Notes: generated by a model not told the origin, from the letters alone. A DNA stretch of 40,629 bases from Desulfovibrionales bacterium (GCA_030156255.1 JASGMV010000036.1:1-40629); one strand, 5' to 3'; counted from the first letter of the stretch, positions 1 through 9,019 are shown. Translations and numbers: made by a program.

Positions 1-96
1 TAGCGAGCGCGCGAAAGGTAAAAGACGCGTTTTAAGCTTCGGCGCCTGTTGCTGAGCAGCCGAAAAAGCAGAGGGCGAAGCGTGTGAGAGCGCGGC

Positions 97-972
97 TCAA
101 ACGCCGTCCAGCTCCAAGAAAAAAGAACTCAACGGCCGAATGTTGAGCCCCCCCTCCTCCCCCATTCGGGTAAAGTACAAATGGGCCAGCCGCTCGACCA
201 AAAATGACAACATACGTTCCTGGTAAGGGTCCTCATAGTGGGGGACCAAAGGCTCCAGCTCCAGCAAGATGGAGAACATCCACTCCAGCCATCGGCGGAA
301 GACATCCCGCTTGGCGATGACCATGAGGTTGTTGAAAAACGTGGGCCGGCGGTGGAAACATTCCTGAGCCCAAGGGATCCAGTCGGGATAGAGGCCAGCG
401 ATCATCTCTTCCATTTTCTCGAAATCGTTGGACTCGGGTGAGCAACGCCTGGCCTGCTCAGCCAGAGTCATGCCGCAATGCACGGCGCGGTTGATGACGA
501 CGTCCCGGCCGTCCAGGACGGGGAGCATCACGCTCGGATCGCTGGCGCCGATGGCCCGAAGAAAGGTTGCATCCATTGTTTTGATGGTGCGCATGTAATC
601 CATCAGGCCCCAGGATTCGGACTTCCGATTCAACCAATAGGACCAGCCGCCCTCCCGCGTGATGGCCCAGTTGTAGAGCCGGTCCTTCCAGTTTTCGAGA
701 AAGTTGAAGTAGCGGCGGTAGTGGCACAGCCCGATGTAGTCCGCGCCGATTTCGTCCAAATGTTTCCACACCCAGTAATAGACCGACGCTTCGCTGTAGC
801 GGGGGTTCCGGTCGGAGATATTGTCTCCGGTGTCGTCGCCGATCATGCCCAGGGCGTGCTTCGAGACGGCCCGGCCGGCGTGGATCGGCGTGTACGTCTC
901 GGTCTCCACGACCGGAAACGGCTTGTGGTGGGCGACGAAAATACGGACCGAAGGATTGGACGTGGCGGACAT
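97..972 (-). CDS. DUF4422-domain glycosyltransferase-like protein
   Basis: The 291-aa protein has the DUF4422 pattern: an N-terminal IFVAHHKPF strand, a GDDTGDNIS segment near residue 45, then YSEASVYYWVWKH and IGLCHYRRYF. These blocks are typical of capsule and exopolysaccharide glycosyltransferase-like proteins. No signal peptide or membrane span is seen, so it is probably cytoplasmic and acts on a lipid- or nucleotide-linked sugar; donor and acceptor are not predictable. Its ATG overlaps the stop of the upstream SPOR gene (TGATG), so the two are probably translationally coupled as the last genes of the fabD-argS operon. There are no other polysaccharide genes in the window, so its pathway partners are elsewhere or beyond position 1. 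Confidence 0.75.
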   Translation of the reverse strand: MSATSNPSVRIFVAHHKPFPVVETETYTPIHAGRAVSKHALGMIGDDTGDNISDRNPRYSEASVYYWVWKHLDEIGADYIGLCHYRRYFNFLENWKDRLYNWAITREGGWSYWLNRKSESWGLMDYMRTIKTMDATFLRAIGASDPSVMLPVLDGRDVVINRAVHCGMTLAEQARRCSPESNDFEKMEEMIAGLYPDWIPWAQECFHRRPTFFNNLMVIAKRDVFRRWLEWMFSILLELEPLVPHYEDPYQERMLSFLVERLAHLYFTRMGEEGGLNIRPLSSFFLELDGV

Positions 973-1673
973 CAGAGCGGCCTTTTAAGCTTCATGATCG
1001 GCTTCTCGATTCCGAGGCCGGCGAGTTTTTCCTTCATGTCCCGGGTGTCGGAGGGGCGTCCCTGGAACAGGACCATGACCCGGTACCATACGGCGTCTCC
1101 AACCTTTGCCTGCTGGATTGATGGGGTCAGGCCGGCGGCGCGGATGTCGTCCTGCAGCTTCAGGGCGCGGGGCAAATCCGTGAACGCGGCCGCCTGGTAT
1201 ACGTAGTCGAACGTCGGTTCGTCCGCCGAGGCCGGCGCGGTTTCCGTTTGCTCTTCCTCTACGGATTTTGCGGGTTCGACCGCAGTCGTTTTTTCTATCG
1301 CAGGTTTTTCTTTTTGTTTTTTGGTTTCGACAGGTTGGGGTTTGGTCTGCGCCTTCGTTTTTTTCGGTCCGGCTTCGTTGGGCGAATCTTTGGTCAACCG
1401 TTCGCGGAAACCTAACTCCTCGGGTTTGAGGACCTCGGACTCGGGGTCTTTGGTCCGGTTGGCCGGGATGACTTCGCCCATGAACTGCGCCAGTTGCGGT
1501 ACGGCTTTTTCCGGTTGGTAGCCGCGGCCCACCAGCACGCCCAGGGCGAAGAACGCCGTTAACGCCAGCGCTCCCGCCACGGCGATGGACGCCATGGTGC
1601 CGAGGCTCAGATTAAAGGCGTAGACCTTGGGATTTTTTCCGGAGGCCGGTTTCTTTTTGGGTTTCGCCATCAT
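972..1673 (-). CDS. SPOR-domain inner-membrane protein
   Basis: This 233-aa protein begins with a short Lys-rich cytoplasmic tail (MMAKPKKKPASGKNPK) and one membrane segment at about residues 20-45. A long Lys/Glu/Pro-rich linker follows, and a C-terminal SPOR-like domain runs from about residue 160 (FDYVYQAAAF to KPIMKLKRPL). SPOR domains bind peptidoglycan with stripped stem peptides, so it is likely a cell-envelope or division-site protein (FtsN/DedD-like topology). An upstream in-frame ATG at 1766 would place 31 residues inside argS. The start at 1673, 22 bases after the argS stop, gives a proper tail plus membrane anchor and is preferred. The ATG at 1670 is equally possible. Confidence 0.8.
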   Translation of the reverse strand: MMAKPKKKPASGKNPKVYAFNLSLGTMASIAVAGALALTAFFALGVLVGRGYQPEKAVPQLAQFMGEVIPANRTKDPESEVLKPEELGFRERLTKDSPNEAGPKKTKAQTKPQPVETKKQKEKPAIEKTTAVEPAKSVEEEQTETAPASADEPTFDYVYQAAAFTDLPRALKLQDDIRAAGLTPSIQQAKVGDAVWYRVMVLFQGRPSDTRDMKEKLAGLGIEKPIMKLKRPL

Positions 1674-1695
1674 GTCCGTCGCCCGCCGCGAAAGC

Positions 1696-3351
1696 CTACA
1701 TGGAGTCCGGGGCGCTGACGCCCAGGGCGGCCAACCCGTTGCGCAGCACCTGGGCCACGGCTTCAAGCAGCAAAAGCCGGGCGCGGACCAAACCGTCGTC
1801 GCCGGCGCCCAGAACCTGGTGTTTGGTGTAGTAGCCGTGCAGCGCCTGGGCCAGCTCCCGCAGATAGTAGGAGACGAGGTGCGGGCTCAGGCTTTTGGCG
1901 GCCGAGGCCAGCACCTCGGGGAACTGGTCCATGAGCTTGAGCAGGTCCATGTCTTCGGGTGTGTCCAGCAGGCTCAGGTCGGCGCTTTTCGCCTCGTCCA
2001 GGGAAATCCCCTGCTCTTCGGCCTTGCGCTGGACCGAGCGGATGCGCGCGTGGGCGTACTGGACGTAATACACCGGGTTGTCCATGGACTTCTGTTTGAC
2101 CAACTCCAGGTCGAAGTCCAGGTGGCTGTCGCTCTTGCGGGACAGGAAGATGAACCGGGCCGCATCCGCCCCCACTTCCTTGACCACGTCAGCCAGAGTT
2201 TCGAACTTGCCCGCCCGCGTGGACATGGCGATTTGTTCGCCGCCGCGCAGCAGGTTCACCAGTTGGACCAGGATGACCTCCAGGTCGTCGCGGCTGCGTC
2301 CCAGGGCCTCCACCGCGGCTTTCATGCGCGGCACGTAGCCGTGGTGGTCCGCTCCCCAGATGTCCACCACCAGGTCGAAGCCCCGCTGGTATTTGTTGTC
2401 GTGGTAAGCGATGTCCGACGCCAGATAGGTGAGGTCGCCGCTGGACTTGACCAGCACGCGGTCCTTGTCGTCGCCCAGGTCCGTGGATTTGAACCACAGG
2501 GCGCCGTCCTTCTCGTAAGCCATGCCGCGCGTTTTGAGGCTGTCCAGCGTGGCCTGGACCTTGCCGGTTTCCACCAGGGAGGCCTCGGAGAACCAGATTT
2601 CGTGCTCGACCCCGAAATCCTTCAGATCCTGCTTGATGCCGTCCAGAATGGCGTTCATGCCGCGCACCCGGCACAGCTCCAAACCTTGGTCGCTTGGCAG
2701 ATCGGCGGTTTGGGGGCCTTCGTTGTCCAGGATGTCCTGGGCCAGGTCCTTGATGTAGTTGCCCTTGTAGCCGTCTTCGGGAAACTGGGACGGCTTGCCG
2801 GCGATTTCCAGCAGCCGAGCCCAGATGGAGGCGCCGAGCAATTTCATCTGCCGGCCGGCGTCGTTGATGTAGTACTCGGTCTGCACCTCGAAGCCGGTTC
2901 GGGCCAGGATGCGCGCCAGGCAATCGCCCAGAGCGGCGCCGCGGCCGTGGCCGATGTGCAGCGGACCCGTGGGGTTGGCGGACACGTACTCCACCTGGAC
3001 CCTGCGGCCTTGCCCCGCGTCGGACTTGCCGTAGTTTTCGCCCTGCTCCAGGACCAAGGCCGCGCTTTTGCGCCAGAAGTCCGGCCCGTAGGCCACGTTC
3101 AAGAATCCGGGGCCGGCCACCTCGACGCTGGCGATGTCCGGGCTTGCCTTCAGAAGTTTTTGGCGGATGTCTTCGGCCAGGTCCCGCGGCTTGCGGCCGG
3201 CGTCCTTGGCCAGCATCATGGCGATGTTGCAGGCCAGATCGCCGAACTTTTTGTCTTTCGGCGGCTCCACCGTGGCCTTGGTCGGCCATTCAAGGCCCAT
3301 CTCCCCCACAATGCCGACCAGCGCCTGCTCCAAATGATTTTTGGCGCGCAT
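1696..3351 (-). CDS. argS: Arginyl-tRNA synthetase
   Basis: The enzyme charges tRNA-Arg with arginine using ATP in the cytoplasm. At 551 aa it has the expected class I length. An N-terminal Add-1 type domain includes the [12 protein letters not shown] segment near residue 35. The HIGH motif is present as [10 protein letters not shown] near residue 130. The KMSKS equivalent reads [13 protein letters not shown] near residue 375, the MSTRxG form found in many bacterial ArgS. The DALR anticodon-binding domain closes the protein, with [11 protein letters not shown] and LVSYYLREL. It starts 3 bases after the fabD stop, so the two are co-transcribed. Nothing unusual. Confidence 0.97.
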   Translation of the reverse strand: MRAKNHLEQALVGIVGEMGLEWPTKATVEPPKDKKFGDLACNIAMMLAKDAGRKPRDLAEDIRQKLLKASPDIASVEVAGPGFLNVAYGPDFWRKSAALVLEQGENYGKSDAGQGRRVQVEYVSANPTGPLHIGHGRGAALGDCLARILARTGFEVQTEYYINDAGRQMKLLGASIWARLLEIAGKPSQFPEDGYKGNYIKDLAQDILDNEGPQTADLPSDQGLELCRVRGMNAILDGIKQDLKDFGVEHEIWFSEASLVETGKVQATLDSLKTRGMAYEKDGALWFKSTDLGDDKDRVLVKSSGDLTYLASDIAYHDNKYQRGFDLVVDIWGADHHGYVPRMKAAVEALGRSRDDLEVILVQLVNLLRGGEQIAMSTRAGKFETLADVVKEVGADAARFIFLSRKSDSHLDFDLELVKQKSMDNPVYYVQYAHARIRSVQRKAEEQGISLDEAKSADLSLLDTPEDMDLLKLMDQFPEVLASAAKSLSPHLVSYYLRELAQALHGYYTKHQVLGAGDDGLVRARLLLLEAVAQVLRNGLAALGVSAPDSM

Positions 3352-3354
3352 GGG

Positions 3355-4299
3355 TTATTTCCCCTCCTGCCCGGCGGCCAGGCTCTCGGCCGCCTCAAGG
3401 TCGGCCGCGGCCGCGACGTCGGGCTCGCCCAAGGGCGCCAGGTTTTGCTGGGCCAGTTTGGCCAGCACGCCCTTGGGGCCGATTTCGATGAACCGCCGCA
3501 TTCCATCCTCCCACATGCGCTGCATGGTCTGGACCCAGCGCACCGGAGAGGTCATCTGCTGCGCCATGATGGCGCGAATCTTTTCGGGGTCGGGCTCCGG
3601 TTGGCCGGTAACGTTGAAGTAGACCGGAAATTTGGGCGAGCGAAAATCGATCTTGCCCAAAGCCTTGGAAAATTCGTCGGCGGCCTCGCGCATCAACGGG
3701 GTGTGGAAGGCGCCGGACACGGGAAGCGGCACGGCGCGGCCCTTGCGTTCCTTGGCCAGCCTGGCCGCGGCTTCGATGGCCGCTTTCTTGCCGCTTGCCA
3801 CGTATTGGGCCGGGGAGTTGTAGTTGGCGATGATCAGAAGTTCTCCCGACTCGTCGGCCGCCTGTTGCGCAAGCTCCTCGGCCTGCTCCATGTCGAGTTT
3901 GAGAATGGCGGCCATGCCGTGGTCGTCCTCCCCGGATTCGGACATGAGCTTGCCCCGCAGGCTCACCAGCTCCAGCATGTCTTTGGGCGCCAGGATTTCG
4001 GCGGCGGCCAGGGCCGTGTATTCGCCCAGGCTGTGCCCGGCCGCAGCCGCAGGCCGAACGTGTTTGCGCGCCGCCAGCCACAGCGTGAGGCCGACGGTCG
4101 CCATGGCCGGCTGCAGGGCTTCGGTGCGGGCCATGTCCGCGGCCTCGCCGTCCCAGTATATTTCCCGAAGGGGCAGGCCGCTGGCCTTTTCGGCGGCCAG
4201 CCACAACTGCTTGGCGTCGCTCGACTGTTCGGCCGCATCGCGGCCCATGCCCTTGACCTGGGAGCCCTGGCCCGGGAAGAGCACTGCGCTTGCACTCAC
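3355..4299 (-). CDS. fabD: Malonyl-CoA:ACP transacylase
   Basis: This enzyme moves malonyl from CoA to acyl carrier protein at the start of fatty acid elongation. The N-terminal FPGQGSQ, the nucleophile elbow GHSLGEYTALAAA with its active Ser, the SGAFHTPLM segment with the catalytic His, and the C-terminal IEIGPKGVL are all present. I place the start at a GTG (4299) with GAGGAG eight bases upstream, giving 314 aa, the usual FabD length. A longer frame to 4452 would add about 50 unlikely residues and run into rsmG. The C-terminal tail (about 30 residues, Ala/Glu rich) is dispensable-looking. It is first in the fabD-argS-SPOR-DUF4422 operon and stands apart from other fab genes. Confidence 0.93.
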   Translation of the reverse strand: MSASAVLFPGQGSQVKGMGRDAAEQSSDAKQLWLAAEKASGLPLREIYWDGEAADMARTEALQPAMATVGLTLWLAARKHVRPAAAAGHSLGEYTALAAAEILAPKDMLELVSLRGKLMSESGEDDHGMAAILKLDMEQAEELAQQAADESGELLIIANYNSPAQYVASGKKAAIEAAARLAKERKGRAVPLPVSGAFHTPLMREAADEFSKALGKIDFRSPKFPVYFNVTGQPEPDPEKIRAIMAQQMTSPVRWVQTMQRMWEDGMRRFIEIGPKGVLAKLAQQNLAPLGEPDVAAAADLEAAESLAAGQEGK

Positions 4300-4439
4300 T
4301 TGGCAACTCCTCGCGCTTTCATTACAAGATGTTCGTCCGACGCCTCCGCAACGGCGCATCCCGCCGGGACGGCGGCCTGTGTGGAGGTGGAAATTTTTGT
4401 ACGAAACGGACGCGCATGCACGCGTCGGGGAAGCCTTGT

Positions 4440-5123
4440 ATGGCACGAACACCGCTAGACAATCAAGGCCCGGAGGCTCTCGAAGTCCAAAGCGTCGCTT
4501 TGGAGGCGGGCGGGCGTCTGACCTTGGAGCAGGCCGAAAAGATGGCCCATTACCTGGGTCTCTTGATGCATTGGAACAAGGCCTTGAATCTGGTCGGCCC
4601 GTCGGATTGGCGGGAGGTCCTGAAGACGTTGGCGGCGGACAGTTTTCATTTGCCGGGATTTCTCGAAGAGCTGGGACTCCCCGCCGAGCCCGTGTGTCTG
4701 GATTTCGGGGCGGGCGCTGGGCTGCCGGGCGTTCCGCTGCGCATTCTGTGGAGCCGCGGCGAGCATCATCTGGTGGAGCCGCGGGAAAAGCGGGCGATTT
4801 TTCTGCAACGGGTCGCGGCCGAATTGCGGTTGCAGCGTACGTTTGTGCACCAGCTTCGGGTCCAGGACCTGCCGCCCCGTCTGGCCGACGCCGACGCCGT
4901 CATGGCCAAGGCGTTCATGCCTTGGCCCCAGTATGTGGAGCTGGCGCGCGGGTGGGTCCGGCCCGGAGGCGCGGTCATTGTCTTCGCCGCCCGCCCCGCT
5001 CCGGACGAGGCGGAGCTTGCGTCCCTTGCGCCCGGCGTCCGGCTCGTGCGCGAGCTATGCTATGAATGCTGCGGGAAAAAACGCTATTTCTGGGGAATGA
5101 TTCCGGCCAAAGCCTCCAGTTGA
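4440..5123 (+). CDS. rsmG: 16S rRNA (guanine-527-N7)-methyltransferase
   Basis: RsmG methylates G527 of 16S rRNA with S-adenosylmethionine. The 227-aa protein contains the family's HWNKALNLVG region near residue 40. The SAM-binding loop is CLDFGAGAGLPGVPLRI near residue 88, a variant of the usual DVGSGAGFPGLPLAI. Further along are EPREKRAIFL and VMAKAF. Start chosen at 4440 behind a GGGGAAG stretch; an in-frame ATG at 4416 is possible. It diverges from fabD with about 140 bases between starts. Its 3' end overlaps the tail-to-tail 73-aa gene by 40 bases. The C-terminus (CCGKKRYFWGMIPAKASS) is unusually short. Confidence 0.88.
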   Translation: MARTPLDNQGPEALEVQSVALEAGGRLTLEQAEKMAHYLGLLMHWNKALNLVGPSDWREVLKTLAADSFHLPGFLEELGLPAEPVCLDFGAGAGLPGVPLRILWSRGEHHLVEPREKRAIFLQRVAAELRLQRTFVHQLRVQDLPPRLADADAVMAKAFMPWPQYVELARGWVRPGGAVIVFAARPAPDEAELASLAPGVRLVRELCYECCGKKRYFWGMIPAKASS

Positions 5124-5305
5124 CCTTTCTTGAAGATGAGCTCCGTGGCTGTTTCGTCGGCCAGCTCGGCCAGATCCATGAGCTTCTCCAGGAAGTCGAG
5201 GATCAGGTAGCGCTTGTCCTCGTCTCCGTGTTCGAACTCAAAGGCCAAATCCCCCGAGGCGATATATTCCTCCAATTTGTTCAACAGCTCCAGATCCAGC
5301 AGCAT
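5084..5305 (-). CDS. Conserved small acidic protein, unknown function
   Basis: The 73-aa product is Leu/Glu/Asp-rich and predicted to be mostly helical (LLNKLEEYIAS, LDFLEKLMDLAELADETATEL). It has no Cys and no membrane segment. A strong ribosome site (AGGAGGGCTC just before the ATG) and its position 18 bases after the rlmH stop argue that it is a real third gene of the metallophosphoesterase-rlmH operon. The last 40 bases overlap the 3' end of rsmG on the other strand. I do not recognise a named family; genes like it may be conserved in sulfate reducers, but that cannot be shown here. Confidence 0.7.
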   Translation of the reverse strand: MLLDLELLNKLEEYIASGDLAFEFEHGDEDKRYLILDFLEKLMDLAELADETATELIFKKGQLEALAGIIPQK

Positions 5306-5323
5306 GAGCCCTCCTTGGGCGGG

Positions 5324-5797
5324 TCAGTCGTGGTGGTAGGGTGAGCCGGCCAGGATGGTCAAGGCCCGGTAGATTTGCTCCAAAAGCGCCACGCGGGCCA
5401 GCTCGTGCGGCATGGTCATGCGACCGAGGGAGATGACGCGGGCCGCTTTGGCCCGGGCCTCCGGCCCCACGCCGAAGGGGCCTCCCAGCACGAAGCACGG
5501 GTCGCCGGCCGGGTCCTCGAACAGCTTTTGCAACAGGGCGGCCCATTCACGCGAGGTGAACTCCTCGCCGCGCTCGTCCAGCAGCAAGAGGGTGTCTTTC
5601 GCGGCGAGCCTGCCGAGCAGGGACGCCCCTTCGGCTCTGGCCCTGTCCGCCGGATCCCGGATCTTGGAGGCGTCCTTGATTTCGGCAAGGTCGAAGCGGC
5701 TCATGGCCGCGATCTTGGCCGCATAGTGGTCCGCAGCTTTTCGGAAAAAGGGTTCCTTCAGCTTTCCCACGGCCAGCAGCCGGATGCGTTGGCCCAT
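5324..5797 (-). CDS. rlmH: 23S rRNA (pseudouridine-1915-N3)-methyltransferase
   Basis: RlmH is a SPOUT-class enzyme that methylates pseudouridine 1915 in helix 69 of 23S rRNA on the assembled ribosome. At 157 aa it has the family length. The diagnostic features are the LLDERGEEFTSREWA segment near residue 72, the knotted SAM-site strand CFVLGGPFGVG, then SLGRMTMPHELARVALLEQIYRA and the C-terminal SPYHHD. It begins 7 bases after the metallophosphoesterase stop codon and is followed closely by a 73-aa gene. Confidence 0.95.
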   Translation of the reverse strand: MGQRIRLLAVGKLKEPFFRKAADHYAAKIAAMSRFDLAEIKDASKIRDPADRARAEGASLLGRLAAKDTLLLLDERGEEFTSREWAALLQKLFEDPAGDPCFVLGGPFGVGPEARAKAARVISLGRMTMPHELARVALLEQIYRALTILAGSPYHHD

Positions 5798-5804
5798 ATT
5801 CGCG

Positions 5805-6473
5805 TCAACCCACGAATTTCAGCTCGGCTCTGGCCTTGCCGTCTTCGATGTGCAGCAGCACGTAGCCGCCGGCGGCCATGGCGCCGGGGTTGACCACCTG
5901 CGTGGCGCCCAGGCTTTCGGAGCAGACCGATTCGTGGATGTGGCCGGTCAGGCAAACGGCGGGCTGGACACGCTCGATGAACGCCCGTACGGCCGGGCTG
6001 CCCACATGGGCGCCGGAGTCGATCCGATCGGCGCAGGTGTTCACCGGGGGCGTATGCACGCACAGGACCAATTCTTTGAAGTTTTTCGCTTTTTCGTACG
6101 TCTGGTCCAGCCATTGGCCCATGGTCGCATCCGGGACTTCGCTGGGTGTGGAAAAGGGAGTCGGCGTGGAGTAGCCCACGCCCATGAGCCCGACGCCGGG
6201 GGCCAGCTCCACGGCCTGGAGATGGATGTTCGTTCCCATCTCCTCCAGGACGGACTCCACGGAGATCGTGTCCATGTTGCCGATCTGCCCCATGATCCGG
6301 GGGTTGATTTCGGCGATTTCACGCATGATTTTCTTGGCCGGCTCGGTGCAGCCGCAATTGGTCAGATCGCCGGTGATGATGACGCCGGCGGCGCCGGGCA
6401 GTTCGGCGATGCGAGGCAAATTGGCGGTGCTTTCATGCACGTCGCCGAAGGCGACATAATACGTCGAGGCCAT
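5805..6473 (-). CDS. Calcineurin-like metallophosphoesterase
   Basis: The 222-aa protein has the metal-ligand motifs of the calcineurin-like phosphoesterase fold in order: GDVHES near residue 10, GDLTN near 35, GQIGNMD near 67 (where GNHD is usual), a CVHTPP segment near 138 and TGHIHES near 175. The His of GNHD is replaced by Met, a substitution seen in some YfcE-like and class III members, which may alter catalysis. Substrate is unknown; small phosphodiesters are typical. A strong AGGAGGA site precedes the ATG. It is first in an operon with rlmH. Confidence 0.85.
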   Translation of the reverse strand: MASTYYVAFGDVHESTANLPRIAELPGAAGVIITGDLTNCGCTEPAKKIMREIAEINPRIMGQIGNMDTISVESVLEEMGTNIHLQAVELAPGVGLMGVGYSTPTPFSTPSEVPDATMGQWLDQTYEKAKNFKELVLCVHTPPVNTCADRIDSGAHVGSPAVRAFIERVQPAVCLTGHIHESVCSESLGATQVVNPGAMAAGGYVLLHIEDGKARAELKFVG

Positions 6474-6592
6474 GGAGTGTTCCTCCTGCTTTGCTTTCCG
6501 GTCAGACGGCTGTTATTGACGGCGTTGGAAACGGGAGTCGCCTCTCGACGGCGTACTTCCTTTTCGTGAGACATAGCAACGACCGGCCCGGG

Positions 6593-7204
6593 ATGCAAAA
6601 GCGAAAAATGACGTTTTGCAAAAAAGAGCTTCGCCGCAGGCTGCTCGGATTGCGCGACGGGTTGTCCTCCGGCCAGCGCCAGGAGCTTTCCGCCAAGGCC
6701 GCGGCCTTGATTCGGAGTCTGGACGTTTGGCGGCGGGCCCAGACTGTTTTGCTCTACGCGCCCTTTCGCAATGAGCTGGACGTTTCGTCTTTGCTGGAGG
6801 AGCTTTTCGGGAGGGGGGCCACAGTGCTGCTGCCCCGTTGCCGTCCGGGCCGCAATGGGGAAATGGACCTGGCCCGCTCGACCTGCGCCGCCGACCTCGT
6901 TCCGGGCGCTTACGGCATTCTGGAGCCGAACCCCGAAACCTGCCCCGCCTTGCCGGAGCCGGGCCGAAACCCGGCCGTGGATCTGGCGGTGGTCCCCGGC
7001 GTGGGATTCGACCGCCGGGGCTACCGCATCGGCTTCGGCCAGGGATATTACGATCGGCTGCTTGGCTCGGAGGCCATGGCCGGTTGCCTGAGCGTCGGCG
7101 TGGGCTACCATTTCCAACTTGTGGACAACATTCCCTGCGACCCCTGGGACGTCCCCCTGCGGGCCGTGGTTACGGACAAGGAGGTTGCATGGACCGCATC
7201 GTAA
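6593..7204 (+). CDS. 5-formyltetrahydrofolate cyclo-ligase
   Basis: This enzyme uses ATP to turn 5-formyl-THF into 5,10-methenyl-THF, returning the folate to one-carbon metabolism. The N-terminal CKKELRRRLLGLRDGLS region, the LLYAPFRNELDV strand and the signature GVGFDRRGYRIGFGQGYYDR (about residues 136-155) identify it. I chose the ATG at 6593 (203 aa); a second at 6608 is also plausible, and the in-frame extension to 6491 is not family-like. The last 16 bases overlap pgeF, so the two are probably coupled. Confidence 0.9.
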   Translation: MQKRKMTFCKKELRRRLLGLRDGLSSGQRQELSAKAAALIRSLDVWRRAQTVLLYAPFRNELDVSSLLEELFGRGATVLLPRCRPGRNGEMDLARSTCAADLVPGAYGILEPNPETCPALPEPGRNPAVDLAVVPGVGFDRRGYRIGFGQGYYDRLLGSEAMAGCLSVGVGYHFQLVDNIPCDPWDVPLRAVVTDKEVAWTAS

Positions 7205-7941
7205 CCATCCCCTTCGCCTTTCCGGGCGCGCCGGGCGTGCGCTGCGTCTTCACCACCTGCATGGGCGGCGCGAGCCGCGCGCCCTACGCCGCCGGCAACT
7301 TGTCTTTCGACGTGGGAGACGAACAAACGGCCGTGGTAGCCAACAGGCAAGCGCTGCAAGCCCAAGAAGGTTTTGCGGGGTGGGCCGAAAACCGGCAGGT
7401 GCATGGGGACGTGATCCGGTTCGATCCGCCGTCCGAGGCCATGCTGGCGCCGGCGACGCACGAGGCCGACGGGTTGGCTTCCTCCCGGCCCGGCTTGGCC
7501 CTGGCCGCCAAGACCGCGGACTGCCAACCCGTGCTGCTGGCCCACGCCTCGGGCCGCGCCGTGGCCGCCTTGCACGTGGGCTGGCGCGGCAACCGCATCG
7601 GGTTTCCCGTGACGGGCGTCCGGGCGTTCTGCTCGCATTACGGCTTCGACCCCGCAAGCGTCCTGGCCGTGCGCGGTCCGAGCCTGGGACCAGCAGCCTC
7701 CGAGTTCGTGAATTTCGAAAAGGAGTTCGGACCGGAGTTCTCCTCCTATTTCGATTCGGCGAACCGAACCGTGGACCTATGGCGGCTGACACGGGACCAG
7801 TTGCAGGCCGCGGGATTGCAGGAGAAAAATATTTTCAGTCTGGACCTGTGCACCTTTTCCCTGCCCGGAGCTTTTTACTCCTACCGGCGAGAGCGGACGA
7901 CGGGCCGGCAGGCGGGCGTCATCTGGATCGAGGCGAAGTAG
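7189..7941 (+). CDS. pgeF: Laccase-domain (YfiH/PgeF) family protein
   Basis: The 250-aa protein belongs to the YfiH/DUF152 family, whose E. coli member PgeF corrects wrongly incorporated L-Ser in peptidoglycan; other members act on purine nucleosides. The metal ligands are visible: His in NRQVHGD near residue 67, Cys in KTADCQPVL near 109, and His in ALHVGWRGN near 128. The C-terminal SLDLCTFSL...FYSYRRE is typical. The start is fixed by a strong AAGGAGG seven bases upstream. It lies inside the end of the folate ligase gene, suggesting co-translation. Confidence 0.87.
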   Translation: MDRIVTIPFAFPGAPGVRCVFTTCMGGASRAPYAAGNLSFDVGDEQTAVVANRQALQAQEGFAGWAENRQVHGDVIRFDPPSEAMLAPATHEADGLASSRPGLALAAKTADCQPVLLAHASGRAVAALHVGWRGNRIGFPVTGVRAFCSHYGFDPASVLAVRGPSLGPAASEFVNFEKEFGPEFSSYFDSANRTVDLWRLTRDQLQAAGLQEKNIFSLDLCTFSLPGAFYSYRRERTTGRQAGVIWIEAK

Positions 7942-8172
7942 CGTTATTACAGGCGACGAATTTGAACATTCAACGTTATTGCGCGTAGGGTTTCGCCTCA
8001 AATCCATCCCACCGTTTTTATTTCTTCGGCTTTCACATCTTGTCCGATACGAAAAAAAATATGCAACGAATGGACTTAATTCTTCCAACATTTTTTCATT
8101 CGGGCCTTCCCATTTTTGCCTTTTAGTACTACCCCTCATGTAAACAACACCATTTTGCCGGAGGTTCTCGTT

Positions 8173-8547
8173 ATGCCCAACATGGATTATCCTGGTCCTT
8201 GCCTTTCTTGTTCGGCTATCGACGGCTGCTCGACGGACAGTGAAAAGCAGAAGGCTGTGGAGCACTACTGCAAGGGTTTGGAAATGGAGTTGAATTCCTG
8301 GAAGGCCCGCTTGTTCGACGTCTTCGCCCATCACGACCGGTTTGAGGGCAACGAGGACATGACGGAGCTGCTGACGCAGATCAAGTCCACCGTGGCGGAG
8401 ATCGAGCGGCTCATGGAGCAGACGAAGAAGGAATGCCCCGCGAATATGTCGGCCCGGGAAGGCGAGTTCGGACAGCATTTGGAAAAGCTGCGTTTTGATT
8501 ACACCAAGGCTTTGGAGATCGTCGTCCCCGGCTGGTTCGGAGAGTAA
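8173..8547 (+). CDS. Small Cys-rich N-terminus protein, unknown function
   Basis: The 124-aa protein opens with a cluster of cysteines (PGPCLSC at residues 8-13, then C19 and C33), followed by a long amphipathic helical region and a C-terminal DYTKALEIVVPGWFGE. The CxxC...C spacing could bind a metal or be redox-active, but no known family is recognised. A GGAGG ribosome site just upstream supports the start. It is monocistronic, with an AT-rich leader of about 230 bases and a strong terminator directly after it. Confidence 0.7.
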   Translation: MPNMDYPGPCLSCSAIDGCSTDSEKQKAVEHYCKGLEMELNSWKARLFDVFAHHDRFEGNEDMTELLTQIKSTVAEIERLMEQTKKECPANMSAREGEFGQHLEKLRFDYTKALEIVVPGWFGE

Positions 8548-8563
8548 GCGACGAAGCCGATAC

Positions 8564-8600
8564 AAAAAAACCGCCGGCGGACTCCGTCGGCGGTTTTTTT
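8564..8600. terminator. Bidirectional rho-independent terminator
   Basis: A 10-bp stem (8571-8580 with 8584-8593, one G-T wobble, 3-base loop) is flanked by seven A and seven T residues. It can end transcription of the 124-aa gene on the plus strand and of the thioredoxin gene (8622) on the minus strand. Confidence 0.93.
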
Positions 8601-8621
8601 GTGTTGAATGTCGGCTGGCTG

Positions 8622-8852
8622 CTATTTCAGCCACTCCAGCGCCTCGGCCTTGCTGGGCGGCCGGCCCGAGAGTTTGACCTGGCCGTCGATCACCACCGCG
8701 GGAGTTGAGAACACGCCCGCGCCGGCCATTTGTTGAAAATCCGTCACCTTTTCGATGGTCGCCTCCACGCCGGACTCGGCGACGGCCTCGCGGACGACTT
8801 TTTCCGCTTCCTGGCACCGGGGGCAACCCGGTCCCATCACTTGAATTTTCAT
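8622..8852 (-). CDS. Mini-thioredoxin, CxxC redox protein
   Basis: At 76 aa this is one of the small thioredoxin-like proteins of the MTH895/'thioredoxin family' type. It has a MKIQVMGPGCPRCQ start with a CPRC active site at residues 10-13, a cis-proline in STPAVVIDG (Pro51), and a C-terminal helix SKAEALEWLK. GAGGAA lies eight bases before the ATG. It follows an ArsR repressor and a UPF0718 permease on the same strand, a grouping seen in several anaerobes. A role in reducing a metalloid or keeping the permease's cysteines reduced is inference. Confidence 0.87.
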   Translation of the reverse strand: MKIQVMGPGCPRCQEAEKVVREAVAESGVEATIEKVTDFQQMAGAGVFSTPAVVIDGQVKLSGRPPSKAEALEWLK

Positions 8853-9019
8853 TTCGAATTCCTCGTCAGGCTGTTGCAAAACGCGTAATTGTCGTGTCGC
8901 TGCGCAAGAATCGAACCTTCGCGCATCACCGGCGCCCGGTTCCATGCTGCTTGCGCTCTGCACGCGTGTGCGACAGCCTCGGGTAGAAGGTCCTTGCAAC
9001 ATTGCTTCGGCGCCGGGCC

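Noticed and set aside
1627-4458. A 943-codon open frame on the plus strand
   Set aside because: It is antisense to argS and fabD, both of which have complete family motifs. Its His/Gln/Val-rich composition is that of a GC-rich shadow frame.
8895-8925. A GGTTCGATTC-like stretch on the minus strand resembling a tRNA T-arm
   Set aside because: It forms a short GCGC-ended hairpin, but no acceptor stem, anticodon arm or D-arm can be built around it.
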